NCBI GenBank assembly: GCA_012934845.2 | Contig: WNNJ02002063.1 | Location: 62,001 to 126,000 of the forward strand | DNA: 64,000 nucleotides | DNA from: Pomphorhynchus laevis | Taxonomy: Eukaryota; Acanthocephala; Palaeacanthocephala; Echinorhynchida; Pomphorhynchidae | Direction of reading: 5' to 3' | In this document: positions 43,455 to 54,534 of the stretch, piece by piece | How the letters are laid out: every line of letters starts with the position of its first letter | Position numbering within the stretch: the first letter of the stretch is position 1 | Program-made: the position numbers and the translations under genes | Notes under the pieces: generated by a model | Seen by the model: only the letters and a program-made list of their open reading frames with translations | Database searches by the model: none | Told to the model about the DNA's origin: nothing

Positions 43455-44900
43455 CCTCTCTAAACTCCTTGAGCGTCTCTGTCTCATGCAAGTTAATACA
43501 TATATCTTTTCCTCCAACTTGTTCCTTCCCTTCCAAGCCGCTTTTCGCTCAAATTACTCTACCGAAATTGCCTGTCTTAAAGTTTATAACGACTTACTCA
43601 CATCGCACGATCATAAATTATGTAGTGTCATAGTTTCTCTTAATATATCGTCTGCTTTTGACATCGTCGATCACTCGATTCTTCAACATCGCCTTCGTCA
43701 TGATAATGGCTCCTCTTTACCCACTAAATTATGGTTTTATTCATATCTATCAAACCGTACTTTTCGCGTATATTCTAACTCTTCTCTTTCCCATTCTTCT
43801 ACCATCTCGTTCAGTGTTGCACAAGGCTCCGTATTAGGCCCTTTGCTTTTATCTTTTCTTATAGGTGATTTGTCTTCGATTTCTCATAAATTTAACTTCA
43901 ATGTTATGCTATATGCTGATGACATTCTCATCTATGCTCACGCACCTGCCTATCGTATTCATGATCTTAGTGTTTCTGTTTCCAGCTGTCTGGTCTCAAT
44001 TTCCAATCATCTTTCTTCTCTTCGCCTTTATCTGAATCCTGATAAATCTAAAATTAAGTGGATCCTACCTCGACGCTTCAACTTGGAACCTCCTTCCGTA
44101 ATTCATGATGTTCATGAAATTTATCTATGCTCATGTACCTACTTATCGTATTCATGATCTTAGTGTTTCTGCTTACAACTTCCTTGTCTCAATTTTCAAT
44201 CATCTTTCTTCTATTCGTCTTACTCTAAATCTTAGCAAATCTAAAATAATGTGGATCCTTACTCGACGCCCCGACTTAGAACCTTCCTTCGTATCATTAA
44301 ATTCTACAATCTTCTTATCGTTAACAATCTCATTTTCTTAGGCTTCAATTTCGACAATCGACTTTCACTTAAATCTTTCGTTAGAGATAAAGTACGCTCA
44401 TCTACCTTGATTGTCCGCAACCTCCGTCAAATTCGTGGATTGATCGATTTCCCATCATGAATGACTCTCATATCTTCTCTCCTTTTCTCAAGACTTAATT
44501 ACTCTCTTAGTATATTTTAAAACTCACTTAAATCCACTCTGCAGCCGTCCGAATTATCCATCTTTGTAGTGTTGATACTATAACCCACCATCTTGCTTCT
44601 CTCGATTTACCTACAATTTATTCTCGTGTTCAAATTCGTCTTCTTATCATTGCTTTCCTCCTTGTAACTTTTCCTACTCCTTCATTTATCAACCTTCCTG
44701 TTCTCGACAATTCTCGTCCTGATTACTGTTCTTTGCGTTCTCGTGATTCCCTTCATTTACATGTCCCAAACTACTCTACCTCTTTTGGCTACCGCTCCTT
44801 CCTTGTGGCTGATCCTCTCATGTGGAATCATATTCCCATTCATCTGCGCCAATCAACCTCAATGCAGTGCTTCTAACGCCAAATCCGATGTCATTTAAAC
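43455..44900 (+). pseudogene. LINE B-prime-3 ORF2 remains
   Basis: AAFRSNYSTEIACLKVYND, motif A SLNISSAFDIVDHSIL (first Asp changed to Asn), VAQGSVLGPLLLSFLIGDL (GVPQ changed to SVAQ), motif C MLYADDILIYAHAPAYRI, NPDKSKIKWILPRR. At about 44105 the sequence returns to FIYAHVPTYRIHDLSVSAY, duplicating the segment after motif C. The thumb and C-terminal SFLVADPLMWNHIPIHLRQ follow to about 44880. Several breaks. Confidence 0.75.
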
Positions 44901-45690
44901 AATTAATTAATAAACATGCCTGACTACTGCTGTAGTCAGGCATTTATCTCTATGAGTTTTGATGTGCTTTTTTGTTAGTTGGTAAATTTGTAATCCGAGT
45001 TTTCCTCCGTCTTCGTCGTTTTGATCATACATCCTACCATCTTGCTTCTCTCGACAATTCTCGTCCTGATTACTGTTCTTTGCGTTCTCGTGATTCCCTT
45101 CATTTACATGTCCAAAACTACTCTACCTCTTTTGGCTACCGCTCCTTCCTTGTGGCTGCTCCTCTCATGTGGAATCATATTCCCATTCATCTGCGCCAAT
45201 CAACCTCAATGCAGTGCTTCTAACGCCAAATCCGATGTCATTTAAACAATTAATTAATAAACATGCCTGACTACTGCTGTAGTCAGGCATTTATCTCTAT
45301 GACTTTTGATGTGCTTTTTTGTTAGTTGGTGAACTTGTAATCCGAGTTATCCTCCGTCTTCGTCGTTTTTATCATGCATCCTACCATCTTGCTTCTCTCG
45401 ACAATTCTCGTAGTGTGTACTGTGCTCTGCATTCCCGTAACTCCCTTCATTTACATGTTCAAAACTACTCTACCTCTTTTTTTGCTTCTGCTCCTTCAGT
45501 GTGGCTGATCCTCTCTCGTGGAATCATCTGCCCATTCATATCCGCTAATCAACATCAATGGCGTGCTTCAAACTCCAAATCCGATTTCATTTAAACAATT
45601 AAAGAAATTTATATATATGACTTTTGCTGTGTGTTTTTAGTTAATAGACTTGTTACCGTGCAGTTGGCACGCATTGGCCACTTTAAATAA
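44703..45690 (+). repeat. tandem array of LINE 3' ends, 347-bp period
   Basis: The phrase ctcgacaattctcg starts at 44703, 45050 and 45397, exactly 347 apart. Each unit carries the ORF2 C-terminus and 3' UTR. The first two contain a perfect hairpin gcctgactac-tgct-gtagtcaggc (about 44920 and 45266); the third lacks it and is more diverged. More distant copies follow at about 45975-46135 and 46200-46440. Confidence 0.9.
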
Positions 45691-46453
45691 ATTATTATTG
45701 TTGTTTTTTCAAATCTTAGCCTGTAGTCACGGGGAAAAGTTATTTTTTCAGTTTACGTCGAGATTCAAGAAATGAAGATGGCTGATTGCAATGTTTTAAT
45801 GGATGATCTAATGCGACATTTTAAAGCAGTTTAAAAATATTTAAAGTTTTAATTATTCTGAAAATGTAAAGAACAAAATGTAGTTAATAACTCTTAACGA
45901 CATTTAAAACTTTTTATATATGCTTTTAGCTCATGTACAAAATCGACCGCTAATGTCTGTAGATGATTTCATCTCTCGTAGAATCATCTGCCCATTCATA
46001 TACGCCAATTAACCTCAAACGCCAAATCCAATTCCATTTCAACAATTTAAGAAATTTATCTGCATGACTTTTACTGTGTGTTTTATTAGTTAGTGAACTT
46101 GTAAGCGTGCAGTTAATACTTTAAATAAATTATTGTTGTTGTTAGATCTTAAGGTCATCGGCAAAAGCCAAATACGGACAATGCAATTGTCCGTGTTAGT
46201 GGACATTGCGTTCTCGTAATTCCCTTCTTTTACATGTCCCAAACTACTGTACCGCTTCTGGCTTCCGCTTCTTCCTCGTGACTGCTCTTGTCTCGTTAAA
46301 GTATATGTCCATTCATATACGCCAATTAACCTCAATGCCGTTCTTCAATCGCCAAATCCGATCCTATTTAAACAATTTAACTAATTTATCTGTATGACTT
46401 TTGCGGTGTGGTTTTAGTTAGTGGACTTGCAACTGGTAAAGGGCTCTCATTTG

Positions 46454-46587
46454 TCACTTTAAATAAATTATTATTTATCTTTCAATATTCTGGAAGAGCT
46501 CAATCTTCTGGAGGCTTTCAATCTTCTGAGGGCTTCTGGAAGCGATTCACTTTAAATAAATTATTATTTATCTTTCAATCTTCTGGA
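46454..46587 (+). repeat. 40-bp direct repeat of a LINE tail
   Basis: tcactttaaataaattattatttatctttcaat occurs at 46454 and 46547 (written here in its two halves: tcactttaaataaatta and ttatttatctttcaat), joined by a cttctggagg-type short repeat. Confidence 0.8.
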
Positions 46588-46614
46588 GGATTTTGAACTT
46601 CTGGAGTCGTTGGA

Positions 46615-46845
46615 AAGGCCGGAGATTATGTTCTGAAGGCATTAGCCAGGATGTTGGCCAATAAGCGCGAAACTAACAATGAGACATGTATCGCACTTAT
46701 CCGAAGTAAGATAAGCTTCTCCCTTGCGCGATCAACATCTATGTGTATTCGCAGCCCTTGCTCATCATTTCACCGGTTCGAGCACGGACAGCAGATTCAT
46801 TCGGGGATAACCAGAACAGGATTCGCTTTGGATGGCTGAGAATTT
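46615..46845 (+). pseudogene. C-terminal piece of an RLE-type LINE ORF
   Basis: The frame LARMLANKRETNNETCIAL and IRSKISFSLARSTSMCIRS matches in pattern the C-terminus of the 13.36-14.2 kb element (LRMKIRIALASSISQYF). Only this fragment remains. Confidence 0.55.
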
Positions 46846-47420
46846 AAGGAATTGAGTTTTAAATGTTAACTGTAATGTATAATGATGATATGATGGGCCA
46901 TTAGTGAGTAACCTTCTAATCATAATTTTCGATTGTAATTTTTTTGTTGAAACACAACGAAAAAATTATCTATCAATTGTAAATTTAATATTTACAATTG
47001 GTTATAATTCATTATTTATGAATTTTTATTTCTTGTTGATGTGTAATTCTACTTTATAGGAAAAATGAAACAAATCATTGAACTTGAAAGAAAATGAGCA
47101 GAAGAATAACGTTTTAACCAATAATACATAGTTTCAGTATTTCTGACAGAGGATATTTTATCGATAAAACAAATTCTACAGATCAAAAATAACATGTCAG
47201 TAGAACAAATCAGATCAGATAACTGAGTTCTATGTATTTTATATCAATTTAAATTCATACTATATATATTAATATAAATGAATATATATTAACATATATA
47301 TATCAATTATATATCAATATATATATATTTATATTGTATATATTATATATCAATATATATATATTTATATATCAATTTATATTCATATCAATTTAAAATT
47401 CAAAATAAAAGTCAATTTTT
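46846..47420 (-). mobile_element. AT-rich repeat R copy and simple sequence
   Basis: Landmarks in minus orientation: ccaataatacatagtttcagtatttctgacagagg (47118 on, in pieces) and cagtagaacaaatcagatcagataactgag (47200-47229). 47250-47390 is a run of TATA/ATCAATAT simple sequence. Confidence 0.55.
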
Positions 47421-47424
47421 ATTC

Positions 47425-47490
47425 GTCCGTGACAATGTTCGCTCGTCCAAATTAATTCTCCGTGACATCCGCCGTATCCGCCCCCTACGT
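47425..47490 (+). mobile_element. LINE B fragment, about 65 bp
   Basis: The stretch ttcgtccgtgacaatgttcgctcgtcc onward translates as VRDNVRSSKLILRDIRRIR, the same block as VRDKVRSSNLILRDIRRIR in LINE B copy 1. It is GC-richer than its surroundings. Confidence 0.7.
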
Positions 47491-47559
47491 TCATATGTCA
47501 CTACGCAATATATGAACGTAGTGAGTTTAGTTTAGAAACAATTATTACAAGTCACTTTA

Positions 47560-48081
47560 AAGCAGATAATAAAACTATACTTATATTATATTAGAATCCA
47601 AAATTACATACAAATCCAATAAAACCTAGGTTCCTATGTAGTACTTTTAAAAATACATTAAAACCACTTTTCGTTTATATAAATAAAATACTTAAAGTAA
47701 TTAAAGCACACTTCAAAAAATATTGCAAGGTAATCGAAATTAATACTGGTATAAAACACTATCCAGGTAGTGTTTATCCATTTAGCCTTATTAATAAAAC
47801 AAATATTGATGATCAAGAAGGTGTATATCTGGATATGAACATTAAATTAACATTAACTAAAACTACTATTAATTTATATCGTAAAGATGTCATATTTAAA
47901 TTTACAAGAAACATATTTTTGAATGAGCATTCATGCATACCATATAATATAAAATATAATACATTAAATAATGAAATTTTAAGAATTGCAACAATTTGTA
48001 GCGATATTGGTTTTATTCATAATCCTTTAAATAATTTAATAGATACATATTTTAAACTAGCTACTATAAAAATGTCTTAAG
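47560..48081 (+). pseudogene. C-terminal part of an unusual RT family
   Basis: The frame YPFSLINKTNIDDQEGVYL, DMNIKLTLTKTTINLYRKD, VIFKFTRNIFLNEHSCIPY ends with ILRIATICSDIGFIHNPLN and a TAA at 48078. The YLDM-I ... LYRKDDxFxF ... IPxxxxYxxxxxxxLRIA plan follows the YIDD part in the RT group represented at 34723-35235. The section upstream to about 47560 is degraded. Diverged partial copies follow at 48236-48485 and 48660-48725. Confidence 0.5.
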
Positions 48082-48235
48082 AATAAAAAATAGTAAAATA
48101 TATAAATCAGCACAATAAAAAAGGAATCGTTTGTAGACAGCCTTCGTACATTGGAAATGTATCCTTTGTCTATAAGGTTAGCTATCGTTTACTTGCTAAT
48201 TACACGTGCCGACATTGCTTAAAATTTCATAACTC

Positions 48236-48725
48236 CTCATACGTTATTAATTTACACGAAACATATTTTTGCATGAATATTCAGGCATATTAAATAGTAG
48301 CTATATATTAATAGTAGCTATATAATATATATTATTTACAAGGTAGCAATATAATATTAAATATAACACATTAAATAATGAAATTTTAAGAATTGCAACA
48401 ATTTGTAACGATATTGGTTTTCTTCAAAATCATTTAAATAATTTAAATAATTCAATAGATACATATTTTAAACTTGTTAACTAAAAAATACAATCAAACA
48501 AAAATAGTTAAATATATAAATCAATACAATAATCAAATCAACTAACTGATTTTAATTTAAAAAAAAATTAAAATCAGCGGAAAATGTGTATGGATGAATA
48601 ATAAATAATATACTTTGTATTAGAATAAGATACTAGATAATAAAATTAAATCAGATAAATTTATATTAATAAAATATAATACATTAAATAATAAAATTTT
48701 AATAATTGCCATAATATGTAACAAT
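48236..48725 (+). repeat. two partial duplicates of the 47.9-48.07 kb RT segment
   Basis: ttacacgaaacatatttttg and tacattaaataatgaaattttaagaattgcaac-type sequence recur at 48254-48480 and again at 48664-48712, with an insertion of ta-rich sequence at 48297-48345. Confidence 0.65.
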
Positions 48726-48734
48726 CAGAAATAA

Positions 48735-49000
48735 CATAACGTAACATAACGATCAGATAAGATATTTGAATCAACGTATTTTATACTATCTAAATTAAAA
48801 ATAAAGTTAAAAAATATAAATAATTAATAATTATATAAGATTTTGTTTAATTATATAAGATTTTGTTTACAATTTTTTGATTAAAATTTGTAATAAAAAC
48901 CTATTTTTACGAATTGACTAATAAATAATATACGATGTATTCGAATAAGGAATAGAGGATAGCATAAGGAACTGCTATGTTATCAGGTTTCGGCCCATAT
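48735..49000 (-). mobile_element. AT-rich repeat R copy, minus orientation
   Basis: Ends at gataagatatttgaatcaacgtattttatac (48738 on) and starts, on the minus strand, at gggccgaaacctgataacatagcagttcct (complement of 48972-49001). About 265 bases, the same size as the copy in LINE B-prime-1. Confidence 0.6.
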
Positions 49001-49920
49001 TCATTGTGTTTATTATTCGTCCATAAAAAATTTGCGCGTAATGGTTTATGAAAAATTCTATAATATTTTGTTTTCTATTATTTTGTAAAATTATAAGGGA
49101 AAGATTAAAATTCATCAAACATGTTGAAAATTAGCAGAAAAATAGTCATATCAACAATACATAGTTTCAGTATTTCTTACAGAGGCTATATTACCGGAAA
49201 AACAAAGTCCACAGGTCAATATTAACTTGTTAGTAAAACAAATCAGATCAGATAACTGAGTCAACGTATTTTATCGATAAAATGAATATTAATAATAAAT
49301 AATTATATAAGATTTTATACAATAGAAGTAAACTCAGTTTATTATCAATAGAAGTAATCTGGTGATATTATTTTATTATTATTCAGTAATAATAAATTTC
49401 ATTATTTTAATAAAAATTATTTAAAAATTATTTAATTCAAATTTTAGGTCATTTTTTATTATTAAAAAATAATATTTAATTTTGTTTTCAAAAGCTTGTA
49501 GCTCATTTGCTTCTGTTTGTTATAATAATAATTTCAAAATTCTAAATTGAATTAAATAATAAGCATGTGATAATAATAAGTATGTGATAATATATAATCA
49601 AATTTAATCAGAGGAAATACGTCCTTAAGAAGTATTTGGCCCTGCTGCTATGTTGGGTCTTGTATAATCAAATTTTTTCAGTGATATTTGATTAATTTCT
49701 TAATTCACTATTTTATAAATTAGTTCTAAATTGTGGGTATAATAACATGTCAGTAGAACAAATCAGATCAGATAACTGAGTCTACGTATTTTATACGATA
49801 TTTAAATAAAGATAAATAATAACAAATTATATAAGATTTTATAGAATTAAAATTGTATATTTTTTATAATTATTTATAAATTCTATATTTTATATAATTA
49901 TATTTTATATCAATTTTATT
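49001..49920 (-). repeat. further R-family sequence and AT-rich spacer
   Basis: R landmarks at 49150-49270 (caatacatagtttcagtatttc, aaatcagatcagataactgag) and 49742-49795. 49450-49555 recurs as 50140-50247 (aagcttgtagctcatttgcttctgtttg), a direct duplication about 690 bases apart. No gene. Confidence 0.55.
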
Positions 49921-50260
49921 GGGCATGTAATTTGGCATGTGCTTTGGCATGCATTTGTCACTGAAAATAAATTTCTCTTTTTCTTTCTTAATGCATCAGG
50001 ACCTGAAGCAGAAATGAAAGACTACTTAATGAAACACGCGCCACAAATGGATTCACGATCAGAATGTATGGAGTTTAATATTTAAGAAAAATAATATTAT
50101 TAAAATAAAATATTATTAAATTTTATTAATATTATTAATAAAATATTATTAAAAAATAATATTTAATTTTGTTTTCAAAAGCTTGTAGCTCATTTGCTTC
50201 TGTTTGTTATAATAATAATAATAATTTCAAAATTCTAAATTGAATTAAAACATTTTTGGT
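49921..50260 (+). other. LINE-tail-like segment and duplicated AT-rich DNA
   Basis: 49921-49975 (ggcatgtaatttggcatgtgctttggcatgc, then gtcactgaaaataaat) resembles the hairpin-plus-AAATAAAT end of LINE B. The rest is the second copy of the 49450 duplication. Confidence 0.4.
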
Positions 50261-50475
50261 ACCAAGCTTCGTACCTTCCATTCGCAAAGGGGTTTCCGAC
50301 GGTAATATGTTGTCGACGGCAATGTGTTATTAGATGTAATCAATTGTAATTAGCTGAGTCAATTGTAATTAGCTGTAATAACTTTAACTGATTTCTTGTA
50401 ATTAATTTCTTCAAGAGTGTATTTACTTTAGATTGTGTGTTTAAGCTATTTAAATTTTTCAATAATAATTAAATT
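50261..50475 (+). other. probable LINE 3' UTR remnant
   Basis: Contains accttccattcgcaaaggg, two copies of caattgtaattagctg and gtatttactttagattgt (shared with about 4456), ending in aataataatt. No coding sequence is attached. Confidence 0.35.
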
Positions 50476-51410
50476 TTTTGTACAATGTATTCAGATAATT
50501 AATAGAGATCATCAATAGAAGTAATCTGGTCATTCTCATTTATTTGTAGAAAAATAATATTTTAATTTCAAAATTCTAAATTGAATTAAAGCATTTTTAG
50601 TTATTTAAATTGTATTTTATATGCTAGAAATATACGAAAAAAATTAGTATAATTTCTATTTTGTTAAGGTTTCGGCCAATATTAATATTTCGTTAATTAA
50701 AAATAAAAGCAAAATAATCTTCAATACTATCTACAGCCATATTTACGCCTTGGCAATTTCCATATTAAATGGTAATTTTATTTGTTTTCAAATTATAAGG
50801 AAAGTATGACTTCATACTGTTAACTTCATACATGATAACTGCTTTCATTAATGTTTTCATCTAACATGAATTATCATATAGATTAAAATATTATTTAGTT
50901 TTTGGTTTTCCGTTAATTTTAAAGAAGCATGACAGCTAAAATTGACATCAACTAATCCATCAATATTAATTGCCTGAATAAAAGATGTTGAAAGGATTAT
51001 CACATCGAAAAAATACTATCGGTGGAATATTTAAACATCTGATAATTTAAATTATAATTCATATTTATCATCAATTACGCTTCATTATGTGTTCCTAACT
51101 TTATGTAATGTGGTTGTCTAATGTGTCTTATAACACATTACTCTAACAACATTAGTGTGAAGAAACTGTCTTCACAAATTCTTTTAAATAAAAATATCTG
51201 TTTTGTAGATAAAAATACATACATTAAACGAAACACTTGTCTGTCAAAAGTGAGTTTGGAGAACGAGAGAACTCTCTCCAGAATATTAAAATACTATTGG
51301 CTTGTTGATGCCCATTCGTTTATATACCAAGTAAATGTCGAAAATGCATTTCGCTTCGATAATACTATTTAAAATTATGACAGAAAATTAAACAGCAATG
51401 AATTTAACTT
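50476..51410. other. AT-rich stretch upstream of the secreted-peptide gene
   Basis: No transposon protein is visible. An 83-residue open frame at 51121-51372 has no recognisable domain or upstream signals and is not called. This is the least repeat-like flank in the window. Confidence 0.5.
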
Positions 51411-51419
51411 TAACGACAG

Positions 51420-51427
51420 TATAAAAG
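51420..51427 (+). promoter_or_regulatory. TATA box of the secreted-peptide gene
   Basis: TATAAAAG lies 64 bases before the ATG, which would place transcription start near 51450 and give a short leader, a normal insect core-promoter layout. Confidence 0.65.
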
Positions 51428-51483
51428 AAGTAGCTCGAAACGAAAGAACGGAATTTCATTAAACGAATTCGATTGAGCTACCA

Positions 51484-51807
51484 ATGATAACCCGATACCT
51501 TATCACATGCGCTATTTTATTTGTGGTGTTCATTTGCGGATTAGAAAGAGGAGAAGCACATGAGAAAAGGCTAGTTGATTTTAGAAAACGAAGCTATTCA
51601 CATACGCTACCAAGAGAATGTCTGAAGAATATAGCTGGAGTCAAGGAAGACGATAGCGACGTGTCGGACAATATTAGTCAATTCGTTGCATGTAAAATGG
51701 TGAAGTGGAACAGCTACGTGTGTAAATGCACTATTACCGTAGACGAAAGAGAAAGGATTTATCTAGTATCGATGAAATTAAGTCCAATCGATTATCAAAC
51801 TTATTAA
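51484..51807 (+). CDS. small secreted cysteine-containing protein, single exon
   Basis: 107 residues. Residues 1-25 form a clear signal peptide: a short basic start (MITRY), a hydrophobic core (LITCAILFVVFICGL), and a likely cleavage site after GEA. The mature part starts HEKRLVDFRKR, with basic pairs that could be processed, and has four cysteines (46, 70, 80, 82) in LPRECL, VACKM and YVCKC, enough for two disulfides. The start context is accaATG. A TATA box stands upstream and AATAAA follows 46 bases after the stop. No stop or frameshift interrupts it, unlike everything around. No family was recognised; a secreted effector, venom, salivary or defence peptide is possible but not shown. Confidence 0.65.
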   Translation: MITRYLITCAILFVVFICGLERGEAHEKRLVDFRKRSYSHTLPRECLKNIAGVKEDDSDVSDNISQFVACKMVKWNSYVCKCTITVDERERIYLVSMKLSPIDYQTY

Positions 51808-51852
51808 GTGATCTACAAAACAAACGAACTAATAAACTACAATCAAATTCCG

Positions 51853-51858
51853 AATAAA
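51853..51858 (+). promoter_or_regulatory. polyadenylation signal AATAAA
   Basis: Canonical hexamer 46 bases past the stop codon of the secreted-peptide gene, giving a predicted mRNA of about 430 bases. Confidence 0.55.
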
Positions 51859-52112
51859 AAATTGTCATAGAGCTATGTTGTTTCAAAAACATCGTTAAGA
51901 TAATACATTGTATATCTGAACTAAATAATTCAAAATTATAAATTATATATAAATTATATATAAAATTATAGTTAAAATTAATATCACATTGTATTCACAT
52001 TGTATCACATTATATTAGTTACATTATCATTGCATTCATATTATAGTTATATATAATATGAATTTAATAATATAATATTATTATTAAATTATAATTATCA
52101 TTATAATATAAA
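51859..52112. other. AT-rich spacer
   Basis: Simple ATTATA-type sequence that grades into the satellite; no gene. Confidence 0.6.
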
Positions 52113-53366
52113 TTTATATCTTTTTAACGGTTAATGATTGATAAATCATTATCAGTTATCAATTGATAAAATAAATATCAGTATTAAATTATAGTTACAT
52201 TATCATTGCATTCATATTATTAAATTATAATTATCATTATAATATATCTTTTTAACGGTTAATGATTGATAAATCATTATCAGTTATCAATTGATAAAAT
52301 AAATATCAGTATTAAATTATAGTTACATTATCATTGCATTCATATTATTAAATTATAATTATCATTATAATATATCTTTTTAACGGTTAATGATTGATAA
52401 ATCATTATCAGTTATCAATTGATAAAATAAATATCAGTATTAAATTATAGTTACATTATCATTGCATTCATATTATTAAATTATAATTATCATTATAATA
52501 TATCTTTTTAACGGTTAATGATTGATAAATCATTATCAGTTATCAATTGATAAAATAAATATCAGTATTAAATTATAGTTACATTATCATTGCATTCATA
52601 TTATTAAATTATAATTATCATTATAATATATCTTTTTAACGGTTAATGATTGATAAATCATTATCAGTTATCAATTGATAAAATAAATATCAGTATTAAA
52701 TTATAGTTACATTATCATTGCATTCATATTATTAAATTATAATTATCATTATAATATATCTTTTTAACGGTTAATGATTGATAAATCATTATCAGTTATC
52801 AATTGATAAAATAAATATCAGTATTAAATTATAGTTACATTATCATTGCATTCATATTATTAAATTATAATTATCATTATAATATATCTTTTTAACGGTT
52901 AATGATTGATAAATCATTATCAGTTATCAATTGATAAAATAAATATCAGTATTAAATTATAGTTACATTATCATTGCATTCATATTATTAAATTATAATT
53001 ATCATTATAATATATCTTTTTAACGGTTAATGATTGATAAATCATTATCAGTTATCAATTGATAAAATAAATATCAGTATTAAATTATAGTTACATTATC
53101 ATTGCATTCATATTATTAAATTATAATTATCATTATAATATATCTTTTTAACGGTTAATGATTGATAAATCATTATCAGTTATCAATTGATAAAATAAAT
53201 ATCAGTATTAAATTATAGTTACATTATCATTGCATTCATATTATTAAATTATAATTATCATTATAATATATCTTTTTAACGGTTAATGATTGATAAATCA
53301 TTATCAGTTATCAATTGATAAAATAAATATCAGTATTAAATTATAGTTACATTATCATTGCATTCA
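52113..53366. repeat. 128-bp satellite, ten tandem units
   Basis: The marker tttttaacgg starts at 52121, 52249, 52377, 52505, 52633, 52761, 52889, 53017, 53145 and 53273, exactly 128 apart. All units after the first look identical. Each contains short palindromes (aatgattgataaatcatt; gttatcaattgataa). The array ends at attgcattcaagttac, about 53366. Confidence 0.95.
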
Positions 53367-54036
53367 AGTTACATGTTATATAAATTGAATTCAAATATGA
53401 ATTCAAACTTTTTATTCACATATTATTGGTAGACCAAGAATTCGAACGGGTTCACCATAAACATTTATTGAAACCAAATTGAGCTTTTAGGGTAAACCAA
53501 TACTCAGCAAAAGAAAACCGAAAATATGATTGTTCAAGAAAATTATTCTACACGAAATTTTAGCGGCCACTTTCAGGTAGTGATTTTAACCAGCTACTTA
53601 AAATAGTATAATTAAGCATTTATATAGTGTGTCCATTGTGTTTTGATATTTATTAATAAGTGATAGCTGATAAGCATTACGATAAAAAACTTTTTGTTCT
53701 AAAAGTTTCCTCTTAGAACTAAAGGTTCTAAAAGGAAAAAAAGCTATTAATATTTGTAAATATATGAATTATCAAAGACAAATTATCAAATACTATTGTG
53801 TTCGATGTTACATAGTCAAAACATTTAATATTATTGAATTATTTGTTTATTGAATTATTGAATTTTAATTTATTGTTATTGTTAAAAAATATTTTTTTGA
53901 GAGCTAAATTATCAAATTCCAAAAATAGTTAGAGTATTTATCAAATTCCAAAAATAGTAGCATCAATAGAATAATATTTTAAATCGTAAATAATAATTAA
54001 AAATAATTTTTTTAATCGTCAATATATAATAGTAGT
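53367..54036. other. AT-rich stretch, nothing recognised
   Basis: No coding or structural signal beyond AT-rich simple sequence and a short duplicated tatcaaattccaaaaatag at about 53929 and 53940-53957. Confidence 0.5.
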
Positions 54037-54069
54037 GCACGAATGTGTTGAGTAGACAACGGTCCAGGA
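54037..54069 (+). repeat. fragment of the 23.7-kb dispersed repeat
   Basis: gtgcacgaatgtgttgagtagacaacggtccagga (in pieces) matches 23930-23960 with a few changes. A 40-base AT-rich segment (aataattaaaaataat, tttaatcgtcaatatat) flanks it on both sides. Confidence 0.65.
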
Positions 54070-54362
54070 AATAATAATTAAAAATAATATTTTTAATCGT
54101 CAATATATATCTTCTTATATAATTTAATATATATAATTATAATATAATATATAATATAATATATATAATTTATATATAATATACATTGTTATAGCTTTCT
54201 CCTTGGTGAGGATTAAACTTGTTACACTGCCTGCTAGGACTCTCCATTGAGTTCAGGTATATAATATCCAAGGTAGTAAATAGCCAAAAAAAATATTTTA
54301 CTACTATAAACACTAGCAAAGAATTGAGACTTTTTATTTAAAACGTTTTGTACGAATCTGGG

Positions 54363-54450
54363 ACTCTTTCAATTGTAAGAACTTAATATAACCAAGCAAA
54401 TTTCAATTGAAATTTGCTTAATTATATTAAGTTCTTACAATTGAAAAAGT
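54363..54450. repeat. 88-bp palindrome
   Basis: The two halves (actctttcaattgtaagaac ... aagcaaatttc and complement) pair almost perfectly around aattgaaatt, with small mismatches at cc/aa. Isolated, with no coding sequence. Confidence 0.85.
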
Positions 54451-54534
54451 ATATATATATCTTCTTATATAATTTAAAATTTTCTTAATATAAAAATATC
54501 TACATATATCTTCTTAAAATTTTCTTTTATAAAA

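Larger units (their letters stand above)
43441..46440 (+). mobile_element. LINE B-prime copy 3, rearranged, with repeated 3' ends
   Basis: RT from PTLSKLLERLCLMQVNTY to the C-terminus, followed by repeated copies of the C-terminal coding end plus 3' UTR up to about 46440. Two internal changes stand out: a duplication of about 180 bases around the YADD/thumb junction at 44105, and a 347-bp tandem array from 44703. About 270 unrelated bases (45705-45970) interrupt the tail copies. Confidence 0.75.

Noticed and set aside
44703-46440. Regularly spaced repeats as a CRISPR or regulatory array.
   Set aside because: The units are LINE ORF2 ends with 3' UTR.
51121-51372. 83-residue open frame upstream of the secreted-peptide gene.
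   Set aside because: No signal peptide, domain, promoter or homology pattern; AT-rich DNA yields such frames by chance.
52113-53366. CRISPR-like array.
   Set aside because: The 128-bp units are contiguous and identical, with no unique spacers, and the genome is eukaryotic.
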